A stretch of 5,541 nt of DNA, from assembly GCA_964425275.1 (NCBI GenBank), contig CAYRLZ010000004.1:1-5541 (forward strand), read 5' to 3'. Source of the DNA: CAYRLZ01 sp964425275 (lineage in GTDB: Bacteria; Hydrothermota; Tepidihabitantia; Tepidihabitantales; JBDRVQ01). Shown here piece after piece: positions 1 to 5,373 of the stretch (positions within the stretch are counted from its first letter, which is position 1; the number at the start of each line of letters is the position of its first letter). The notes beneath the pieces were generated by a model. It did no database searches and was not told the DNA's origin. It saw nothing but the letters and a program-made list of their open reading frames with translations. The translations under genes were made by a program, and so were the position numbers.

Positions 1-1
1 A

Positions 2-238
2 GACCGCTTGACAGACCGCCACATCACAAAGGTTGAAGAGAAAATCTAAAAGAAGCATCAACAATTTGACCCTCGGGTAGGATGGTCGACCAAAATCTAA
101 TGAGTAATAGACCTTCACATCCTTCTCCACCTCATCAAGAAATTAATCGACCAGGGGAAACAGTTTCACTAAGGGGTGGTTAGGAAATTTTTCAAGGATA
201 GTCTTATAAACCCAATTATCGCTAAAAATTGAACAACC
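2..238 (-). pseudogene. Decayed transposase N-terminal fragment (IS5/IS1182-like)
   Basis: Read on the minus strand in one frame, this stretch gives a coherent transposase-like N-terminus: NHPLVKLF, then FLDEVEKDV, YYSLDFGRPSYP and LLLDFLFNLCDVAVCQAV. This pattern (a start like HPLVKL, a GRPSYP box, then a hydrophobic helix ending in an NLSD-like motif) is typical of the N-terminal domain of IS5/IS1182-type DDE transposases. The frame is broken by a TAA at 143-145, between the HPLVKL and FLDEV segments where such proteins often have a Trp, and by another TAA at 239-241. No clear start codon is present. The reading frame is still open at the left edge, so the catalytic part, if it survives, lies outside the window. 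The family call comes from recalled motifs only and the exact IS family is uncertain. Confidence 0.55.
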
Positions 239-473
239 TTACGACTTTTTCAGAGCTCTCGTTTTGCAAACGTTAACAGAGGTCAGGCTTAAATCAGACT
301 TCCCCAAAAATTTTTCTTTAAGGAAAATAAGGGTTGATTTCTGGCTAAAATTACCCTTGAATCGCAATCTTGTAATACCGTTCAGAAGGCGCTAAATCGC
401 TTTATCAAAAAGAGAAACTATTGCGGATGATTTCCCAAAAGTTAAAGAAACTGGGTATCTTTCTTACGGGAGG
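239..473. other. Intergenic stretch with no identifiable gene
   Basis: Both strands carry scattered stops and I recognise no protein family. There is a weak 6-bp hairpin at 386-403 (AAGGCG / CGCTTT) with no T-run on either side, so it is not a convincing terminator. The AT-rich run around 306-327 is near-palindromic but otherwise featureless. The segment may be the decayed 5' flank of the transposase relic. Confidence 0.4.
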
Positions 474-791
474 GTGAAGAGGAAAATCTTTGCTATGGTA
501 TTTCTTCTTTTGGCGATTTTCTGGCTTCGCTCCTTTTGGGATTGGGGAGAGGAGGGAGCGGAAATTGAAGTGGCTTTTTCAATTCCTTTCCTCTCTGAAT
601 TTGGATTGGATATAATTAGAAAACGGTCCAGTTTTGGTAAGGAATTAATGGGTAGTTATCTTAAAACAATAATGCCAGAGGTTGACAGGGATATTTCTTT
701 ATTCCCTCCGGTATTTTTGGATAAAATCTCTACTGCTGACTTTTGGGGTGTTCACGATGTCTGTAAACAGCACAATTGTTGTAAAGATTAA
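474..791 (+). CDS. Hypothetical small protein with N-terminal hydrophobic segment
   Basis: This is a 105-codon ORF of unrecognised family. Its N-terminus is basic (MKRK) followed by a hydrophobic stretch (FAMVFLLLAIFWL, about residues 6-18), which looks like a signal peptide or a single membrane anchor. The rest is mixed and soluble-like, and the C-terminus is Cys/His rich (CKQHNCC, about residues 97-103). The GTG start at 474 sits directly against a GGGAGG stretch, too close for a normal ribosome site. The ATG at 495 (residue 8) is an alternative but would cut into the hydrophobic segment and has only a weak AGAGG 12 nt upstream. The frame is open upstream to a stop at 393-395 without a usual start. 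Its stop (789-791) overlaps the ychF stop on the other strand. It is the only plus-strand ORF here that is not a shadow of a known gene, but it could still be chance or a remnant. Confidence 0.4.
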   Translation: MKRKIFAMVFLLLAIFWLRSFWDWGEEGAEIEVAFSIPFLSEFGLDIIRKRSSFGKELMGSYLKTIMPEVDRDISLFPPVFLDKISTADFWGVHDVCKQHNCCKD

Positions 792-1834
792 ATACGAAAG
801 TGGATTAAGATGATATCGCCGTCTTGCACCTCGTAATCTTTACCTTCAATTCTTGTCTTACCCTTCTCCCGCGCCTTAGAAAAATCTTCACTGGCAAGAA
901 GGTCGGAACAGGACAAGACCTCGGCCTTTATAAAACCGAGGGCAAAATCGGAGTGAATCTTGGCAGCGGCTTCAATCACCTTTGTTCCCCGGGGAATTGC
1001 CCAGGCTCTTGTCTCTTCACCTTTTATTGTATAAAACCTTATCAAATCTAATTTGTTAAATGCCTGTTCAACAATTCCCCAGATTCCGGCTTCTTTTAAG
1101 TTCAGGCTCTTCCGCATCTCCCTTTTTTCTTCCTCACTAAAATCCTTCATCTCCTCTTCCAATTGACAGGAGATGGGATAAATCTCTTTCTCTCTTAGAT
1201 GAGGATAAAGGGCGATGTTGAAAGGCTCATCTTCTGAGCCATTTATCACATAAATTATCTCCTTTGCTAAAAATAGATTATACTCTTTAATTAAGTCCTT
1301 CTCTTTTTTATTTAAAGGAATTGGGAAATTTCCTTTTTCTAATTCCATTTTTATCCTTTCTAGGAGTTCCCATTTCTTTTCCATTCCCTTCTCCTTTTTC
1401 AACTTCGGGAGTAAGTGTTCAATAATTTCTAAGTCGGTAATTGCCAATTCGTTTTCCACAATCTCCTTATCCCTTTCGGGATTTATGTTACCGTAGATAT
1501 GGGGGATAGATTCGGCGGCAAAGGTTCTAAGCAAGTGGATGATGAGGTCAACCTCTCGGATGAAGGAGAGGAATTTATTTCCTAAACCTTCTCCTTCACT
1601 TGCCCCTTTTACCAAACCAGCGATGTCAACAAATTCAATTGTCGCCGGGGTCAACTTCTTTGGTTTTAACAATTCACCAATCTTTTTCAATCTTTCATCA
1701 GGGATGGCTACTATCCCAAAGTTCTTTTCAATCGTGGTGAAGGGATAGCAGTCAACCTTTGCCTGACCCGCGGTCAAGAGATTAAAGAGCGAAGATTTCC
1801 CAACATTAGGTAGGCCGATGATGCCGACTTTCAT
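788..1834 (-). CDS. ychF: Redox/ribosome-associated ATPase YchF (OLA1/Obg family)
   Basis: YchF is a cytoplasmic P-loop NTPase of the Obg family that binds ribosomes and prefers ATP to GTP. From the ATG at 1834 the protein is 348 aa, slightly shorter than the roughly 360 aa typical of the family. Visible motifs are the P-loop GLPNVGKS (7-14), PFTT (31-34), the G3 box DIAGLVKGAS (70-79), and NGSE (198-201) where ordinary GTPases have NKxD. This NxxE form is the hallmark of the ATP-preferring YchF/OLA1 branch. Residues about 105-260 hold the helical insertion, and about 266-347 the C-terminal TGS domain (RAWAIPRGTK, HSDFALGFIKAEV, GKDYEVQDGD). A TTG at 1855 would add seven residues and overlap pth by 11 bp. 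I prefer ATG 1834 because MKVGIIGLPNVGKS is the normal family N-terminus. It is the last gene of the minus-strand unit, 10 nt after pth, and no terminator is evident downstream. Confidence 0.96.
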   Translation of the reverse strand: MKVGIIGLPNVGKSSLFNLLTAGQAKVDCYPFTTIEKNFGIVAIPDERLKKIGELLKPKKLTPATIEFVDIAGLVKGASEGEGLGNKFLSFIREVDLIIHLLRTFAAESIPHIYGNINPERDKEIVENELAITDLEIIEHLLPKLKKEKGMEKKWELLERIKMELEKGNFPIPLNKKEKDLIKEYNLFLAKEIIYVINGSEDEPFNIALYPHLREKEIYPISCQLEEEMKDFSEEEKREMRKSLNLKEAGIWGIVEQAFNKLDLIRFYTIKGEETRAWAIPRGTKVIEAAAKIHSDFALGFIKAEVLSCSDLLASEDFSKAREKGKTRIEGKDYEVQDGDIILIHFRI

Positions 1835-1844
1835 CTTAACCGAA

Positions 1845-2399
1845 TTATTGCACAAGGAGTTTCTTTCTATTGAACTGCGTCATTGCCCAATCTATCCCCT
1901 TTTCTAAGAAGACACCAAGGGCTGTGGCAATCTTTTTTAGAAGTAAGGGGAGTGTCTCCTTTTCTTTTTTAGTGAATTCACTCAGCACATAGTCGGTATA
2001 AGAGATAACTACGGGCATCCCAATACCGACTCTGAGCCGGAGGAAATTCTGCGTCTGAAGGTAATAAATGATATTTGCCAACCCCCGGTGCCCACCGTCG
2101 CTTCCTTTCTTTTTAAATCTTATCTCCCCATAAGGTAAATATATATCATCACAAATAACCAAAAAGTCGTCTTTCCTTTTTTTTAGGTATTCATTAACGA
2201 TTACTCCGGAGTTATTCATATAAAGCAATGGTTTAACTAAAAATAGGTTGTATCGCTCAGAAAAGGCTTCTTTATAATCAGGATGGGATTTAAATTTCAC
2301 CCCTAAATCCTTGGCGAGTTTATCTAAGACAAGAAACCCGATATTATGCCGGGTCAGATGATACTTTCTTCCGGGGTTTCCTAAACCAAAAAGAATCAT
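1845..2399 (-). CDS. pth: Peptidyl-tRNA hydrolase
   Basis: Pth cleaves the ester bond between nascent peptide and tRNA on peptidyl-tRNAs that drop off the ribosome, recycling tRNA in the cytoplasm. The 184-aa length is usual for the bacterial family (E. coli about 194). Visible motifs are GLGNPG (5-10, including the Asn equivalent to E. coli N10), TRHNIGF (16-22, catalytic His18), MNNSG (61-65, Asn62 equivalent to N68), CDDIYLP (83-89, Asp84 equivalent to catalytic D93), GGHRGL (102-107) and LRVGIG (122-127). The residue after His104 is Arg rather than the Asn114 of E. coli, a variation in a substrate-contact position. The ATG at 2399 gives the standard MILFGLGNPG start. A GAAGG sits immediately against it, and an AAGG 13 nt upstream is the only other candidate ribosome site. 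It follows argF after 44 bp and precedes ychF by 10 bp; pth-ychF is a widespread bacterial pair. Confidence 0.96.
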   Translation of the reverse strand: MILFGLGNPGRKYHLTRHNIGFLVLDKLAKDLGVKFKSHPDYKEAFSERYNLFLVKPLLYMNNSGVIVNEYLKKRKDDFLVICDDIYLPYGEIRFKKKGSDGGHRGLANIIYYLQTQNFLRLRVGIGMPVVISYTDYVLSEFTKKEKETLPLLLKKIATALGVFLEKGIDWAMTQFNRKKLLVQ

Positions 2400-2443
2400 C
2401 CTTCACTTTAAACCTTACTTAACAGTCAAGATTGCCTTATTTA

Positions 2444-3373
2444 TTATTTCTTTAATAACTTAGTAATTATTGCCCGCTGGATATGCAATCGGTTTGCCGC
2501 TTGCTCTAAGACGATGGAATTTGGCCCGTCTAAGACTTCGTCGGTAATTTCCTCTCCCCGATGGGCCGGCAGGCAGTGCATAACCTTTATCTCGGGCCGG
2601 GCGAGGGATAAAAGTTCTTTATTAACTTGGAAGGAAGAGAATGCCTTTTTTCTCTCTTCCGCCTCTTTTTCCTGGCCCATTGATGTCCAGACATCGGTGT
2701 AGATAAATTCCCTATCCTTTACTGCCTCAACTGGATTATGAGTGAGGAAAATCTTTGCCCGGCTCTCTTTTGCCCGGGATAGAGCATTATCTAAAATCTC
2801 CTTCTTCGGCTCATAGCCTGGAGGGGTGGCAACGATTAAATCGCAACCGAGAATTGCACTTCCCAAAATTAACGAATTACAGACATTGTTGCCGTCGCCC
2901 ACCCAACCAATCTTTACCCCATTAAGTCTCTTTTTACCTTTAATCTCATAGATGGTCAATAAATCAGCCAGGACCTGACAGGGGTGCTCCAAATCCGAAA
3001 GGGCATTGATGACCGGGATAGAAGCCGACAAAGAGAGTTCTTCCACTGTTGAATGGGAAAAGGTTCGGGCAATGATTAAAGAGACCCAGAGGGAGAGGTT
3101 TTTTGCCACATCAGAGACACTTTCTCTTTTACCCAGACCAATGTCCCCTGGTGCCAGATATATTGAGTCGCCGCCCATCTCCTTCATTGCTACTTCATAA
3201 GTCACCCGGGTCCTTAAGGATGGCTTCTCAAATACCAGGACCGCTATCTCTCCTTTAAGAATCCGAACCCTTCCTTTTTTCTTTATCTTTTCTTTTAATA
3301 CTAATGCCTTCTTAAATAGGGAATAAATCTCTCCTTTTTTCAAATCACTGATTGATATTAAATCCTTCTTCAT
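2444..3373 (-). CDS. argF: Ornithine carbamoyltransferase (anabolic type likely)
   Basis: The enzyme transfers the carbamoyl group of carbamoyl phosphate to ornithine, giving citrulline in arginine synthesis (or the reverse in catabolic forms). At 309 aa it is the normal length. The carbamoyl phosphate site is FEKPSLRTR (48-56), with Leu where many homologues have Thr, a common family variant. Also present are ARTFSH (102-107), DLEHPCQ (127-133), the linker GWVGDGNNVCNS (156-167), the ornithine-binding DVWTSMG (227-233, the SMG loop that marks OTC rather than aspartate or acetyl/succinyl-ornithine enzymes), HCLPAHRGEEI (266-276) and ANRLHIQ (293-299). Every catalytic signature I look for is intact. 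The ATG at 3373 overlaps the hutU TGA as ATGA, so translation is probably coupled; the upstream GGGAAAAAAGAG gives only a weak ribosome site. Anabolic or catabolic role cannot be told from sequence: neither arcA/arcC nor other arg genes are in view. argF versus argI/arcB naming is a convention. Confidence 0.95.
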   Translation of the reverse strand: MKKDLISISDLKKGEIYSLFKKALVLKEKIKKKGRVRILKGEIAVLVFEKPSLRTRVTYEVAMKEMGGDSIYLAPGDIGLGKRESVSDVAKNLSLWVSLIIARTFSHSTVEELSLSASIPVINALSDLEHPCQVLADLLTIYEIKGKKRLNGVKIGWVGDGNNVCNSLILGSAILGCDLIVATPPGYEPKKEILDNALSRAKESRAKIFLTHNPVEAVKDREFIYTDVWTSMGQEKEAEERKKAFSSFQVNKELLSLARPEIKVMHCLPAHRGEEITDEVLDGPNSIVLEQAANRLHIQRAIITKLLKK

Positions 3374-5007
3374 CTCTTTTTTCCCATCGGGATTTTTATC
3401 CCGAATTTCTTTGCCACTTTAATTGCCTTCTCATAACCGGCGTCCGCGTGGCGGACGATACCAATTCCCGGGTCATTGGTTAAGACTCTTTCTAATCTTT
3501 TTGCCATCTCCTTTGTGCCGTCAGCGACAATCACTTGTCCGGCATGGATTGAATTACCAATCCCGACCCCACCGCCGTGATGAACTGAAACCCAGGAGGC
3601 ACCAGAGACCGCATTTAATAAGGCGTTTAAGATTGGCCAGTCAGCAATCGCATCCGAGCCATCCTTCATCCCTTCGGTCTCCCGATTGGGGCTGGCGACC
3701 GAACCGGTATCCAAGTGGTCTCGGCCGATAACAATCGGCGCCTTAATTTCTCCTTTCTTCACCAATCTATTTATCGCCAGACCAAATTTATCTCGCTCGC
3801 CATAGCCGAGCCAGCAGATGCGCGCCGGCAGTCCCTGAAATGGAATTTTCTCCCGGGCTAATTTAATCCACCTTTTAAGAGAGGTATTCTCGGGAAAAAG
3901 TCTTAGAACCAGTTCATCAGTTTTATAAATATCTCCCTTTTCGCCGGAGAGGGCAACCCAGCGAAAAGGACCCCGGCCTTCACAGAATAGTGGTCTTATA
4001 TACTCTAAGACAAAACCGGGTATATTGAAGGCATCCTTTACACCGGCTTTCACCGCTTGTCCTCTTATATTATTTCCGTAATCAAAGGCGACCGCTCCTT
4101 TTTTCTGCATTTCAAGCATCGCTTCCATCTGCCTGGCCATTGACTCGTAAGAATGTTTTATATATTCTTTTGGGTCTTTTCTTCGCAATTCCCAGGCTTC
4201 TTCTAAACTCATTCCACCCGGCACATAACCATTTAACTCGTCGTGGGCTGAGGTCTGGTCGGTTAAGATGTCAGGAATTATCCCCCTGCGTAAAAGTTCC
4301 GGATGGGTCTCAGAGGCATTTCCAACCAAACCGATAGAACGAGGGATTTTCTTCTTTACCGCTTCATCCACTAATCTTAATGCCTCGTCTAAATTGGAAA
4401 CCATTATCTCACAGAATCCCTGCCTTACCCTTCTTTCAATCTTTTTTGGGTCAACCTCCACATCTAAAATTACCCCTTCGTTCATCGTTACGGCGAGCGG
4501 TTGGGCAGAGGACATTCCACCCATCCCGGCGGTTAGGACCCATTTTCCTGCAAGACTTTTGCCAAAATGCTTACTGGCCAATGCGGCAAAAGTTTCATAG
4601 GTTCCTTGAATAATGCCTTGGGTTCCGATATAGATCCAAGAGCCGGCGGTCATCTGTCCGAACATAATTAAACCCATTGCCTCTAATTTTCTAAAATAGT
4701 CCCAGTTTGCCCAGGCTGGGACTAATAGAGAATTGGCGATTAAGACCCTTGGGGCATAAGGAAATGTCTTAAAGATTCCGACTGGTTTTCCGGATTGGAT
4801 GAGAAGGGTTTCGTCATTTTCTAATCTCTTTAATGACTGGACAATTGCCCGGAGGCATTCCCGATTCCTTGCCGCCTTTCCGGTTCCACCATAGACGATT
4901 AACTCTTCGGGTTTTTCCGCGACTTCTTTATTTAAGTTATTTTTGAGCATCCGGAGGGCGGCCTCTTGATGCCATCCCTTACAGGAGATTTTAGTTACCT
5001 CGCGCAT
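3370..5007 (-). CDS. hutU: Urocanate hydratase (urocanase)
   Basis: HutU uses tightly bound NAD+ as an electrophile to convert urocanate to 4-imidazolone-5-propionate, the second step of histidine breakdown to glutamate. From the ATG at 5007 it is 545 aa, matching the family (about 550-560). Highly conserved blocks are VYGGTGKAARN (38-48), QSGKPVGIFKT (71-81), the YGQMT-like FGQMTAGSWIYIG (116-128), the NAD-binding region TAGMGGMSSAQPLA (159-172), TDQTSAHDELNGY (249-261), FDYGNNIR (308-315), FQGLPARICW (390-399, Cys398 equivalent to the active-site Cys410 of Pseudomonas), GRDHLDTGS (428-436), SPNRETEGMKDGSDA (439-453), HHGGGVGIG (476-484) and RHADAGY (519-525). The open frame extends to 5064, but those 19 extra codons are the antisense-free read of the tRNA 3' half, so they are excluded. 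Only 9 nt separate the ATG from the tRNA, with no ribosome site. It overlaps argF by 4 bp. No hutH, hutI or hutG is visible. Confidence 0.96.
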   Translation of the reverse strand: MREVTKISCKGWHQEAALRMLKNNLNKEVAEKPEELIVYGGTGKAARNRECLRAIVQSLKRLENDETLLIQSGKPVGIFKTFPYAPRVLIANSLLVPAWANWDYFRKLEAMGLIMFGQMTAGSWIYIGTQGIIQGTYETFAALASKHFGKSLAGKWVLTAGMGGMSSAQPLAVTMNEGVILDVEVDPKKIERRVRQGFCEIMVSNLDEALRLVDEAVKKKIPRSIGLVGNASETHPELLRRGIIPDILTDQTSAHDELNGYVPGGMSLEEAWELRRKDPKEYIKHSYESMARQMEAMLEMQKKGAVAFDYGNNIRGQAVKAGVKDAFNIPGFVLEYIRPLFCEGRGPFRWVALSGEKGDIYKTDELVLRLFPENTSLKRWIKLAREKIPFQGLPARICWLGYGERDKFGLAINRLVKKGEIKAPIVIGRDHLDTGSVASPNRETEGMKDGSDAIADWPILNALLNAVSGASWVSVHHGGGVGIGNSIHAGQVIVADGTKEMAKRLERVLTNDPGIGIVRHADAGYEKAIKVAKKFGIKIPMGKKR

Positions 5008-5016
5008 AAAGAGGGA

Positions 5017-5090
5017 TAGCGGGGGCTGGATTTGAACCAGCGACCTTGAGGTTATGAGCCTCACGAGCTACCAGGCTGCTCCACCCCGCA
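5017..5090 (-). tRNA. Initiator tRNA-Met (fMet, anticodon CAT)
   Basis: The minus strand folds into a complete 74-nt cloverleaf. The acceptor is TGCGGGG / CCCCGCT, the D arm GAGC / GCTC with loop AGCCTGGTA, the anticodon stem TGAGG / CCTCA with loop CTCATAA, the variable loop AGGTC, and the T arm GCTGG / CCAGC with loop TTCAAAT, ending in discriminator A73. Initiator hallmarks are the unpaired 1-72 end (T1 opposite T72), the purine-pyrimidine A11:U24 pair and a D loop identical to E. coli tRNA-fMet. The usual three G:C pairs at the base of the anticodon stem are only partly kept: 29-41 is A:U while 30-40 and 31-39 are G:C. CCA is not encoded (the next bases are TCC), so it must be added after transcription. 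hutU starts 9 nt further on with no terminator between. Confidence 0.96.
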
Positions 5091-5096
5091 ATCTAT

Positions 5097-5127
5097 ATTA
5101 TATTAGCCAATTTCTTAGAATTGTCAA
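5097..5127 (-). promoter_or_regulatory. Candidate sigma70-type promoter for the tRNA-fMet/hutU unit
   Basis: On the minus strand a perfect TTGACA (5122-5127) is followed by either TATAAT (5097-5102, 19-nt spacer) or the overlapping TAATAT (5100-5105, 16-nt spacer). Transcription would start about at 5090-5094, at or a few bases before the tRNA 5' end, so the tRNA leader would be very short or absent. This is the only clear promoter upstream of the five-gene minus-strand cluster. The spacing is not ideal for either -10 choice, and no start site has been measured. Confidence 0.6.
5108..5123. promoter_or_regulatory. Inverted repeat inside the promoter spacer
   Basis: CAATT (5108-5112) and AATTG (5119-5123) form a 5-bp inverted repeat separated by 6 nt, within the spacer and touching the -35 hexamer of the tRNA promoter. 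A protein bound here would be placed to block the polymerase. The arms are short and AT rich, so chance is possible. Confidence 0.25.
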
Positions 5128-5132
5128 GAGAT

Positions 5133-5144
5133 GTTCTTGAGAAC
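5133..5144. promoter_or_regulatory. Candidate operator palindrome GTTCTTGAGAAC
   Basis: GTTCT and AGAAC are perfect inverted 5-bp arms around a TG centre, five bases upstream of the -35 box of the tRNA/hutU promoter. The GTTC-N4-GAAC form resembles dimeric repressor or activator sites in general, but I cannot assign a regulator, and a site this short occurs by chance. Confidence 0.3.
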
Positions 5145-5181
5145 CTAATTTCAAAAGACCCTCAGAGAGCGAGAGAGAAAG

Positions 5182-5373
5182 AGGCACAGGGATAGGATTA
5201 GAGAGCCTATCAGGGGGCGTATCAGAAGGAGGCAGACTAAGGGAGAGAGTAAGTGGAAGAGAGAGGGTAAGAGAAGGAGGCAGGGAAAGGGGTTAAGAAG
5301 GGGATAGAGTAAAGGATAGGATAAGAGATCCGGTAAGGCGTTAAGTAAGGGATAGGGTAAGGCATCCAGGGAA
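5182..5373. repeat. Degenerate purine-rich tandem repeat, 12-nt period
   Basis: The plus strand of this stretch is strongly purine-rich (about 83% over 5221-5340, by hand count) and falls into register every 12 nt. Units in phase include AGGCAGACTAAG (5230), GGAGAGAGTAAG (5242), AGGCAGGGAAAG (5278), GGATAGAGTAAA (5302), GGATAGGATAAG (5314), AGATCCGGTAAG (5326), GCGTTAAGTAAG (5338) and GGATAGGGTAAG (5350). AGAAGGAGGCAG recurs exactly at 5224 and 5272 (48 nt), and an 18-mer at 5314 recurs at 5350 with 15 matches (36 nt). About 16 units can be drawn. It is not coding on the plus strand. On the minus strand the units read as Leu-Thr-Leu-Ser-like codons but with in-phase TAA stops at 5293-5295 and 5341-5343. 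It lies between the tRNA promoter and the terminator candidate. The function is unknown. Confidence 0.6.

Noticed and set aside
386..403. Hairpin AAGGCG / CGCTTT as a terminator
   Set aside because: The stem is only 6 bp with a G-T pair and has no T-run on either strand.
824..1748. Plus-strand ORFs opposite ychF
   Set aside because: They are antisense to conserved P-loop and TGS coding sequence and show no family features or ribosome sites.
1835..1855. TTG start for ychF at 1855
   Set aside because: It overlaps pth by 11 bp and adds seven residues not expected in the family. ATG 1834 gives the standard MKVGIIGLPNVGKS N-terminus.
3423..4613. Several plus-strand ORFs of 65-110 codons opposite hutU
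   Set aside because: They are shadows of the strongly conserved hutU frame, with no recognisable domain and atypical Arg/Pro/Ser-rich composition.
5008..5064. Longer hutU start at 5064 adding 19 residues (SRSLVQIQPP-like)
   Set aside because: These codons are the translated 3' half of tRNA-fMet, a well-known artefact. The ATG at 5007 gives the normal family length.
5182..5373. CRISPR array
   Set aside because: The units are 12 nt, contiguous and degenerate with no unique spacers. This is a simple low-complexity repeat, not repeat-spacer structure.
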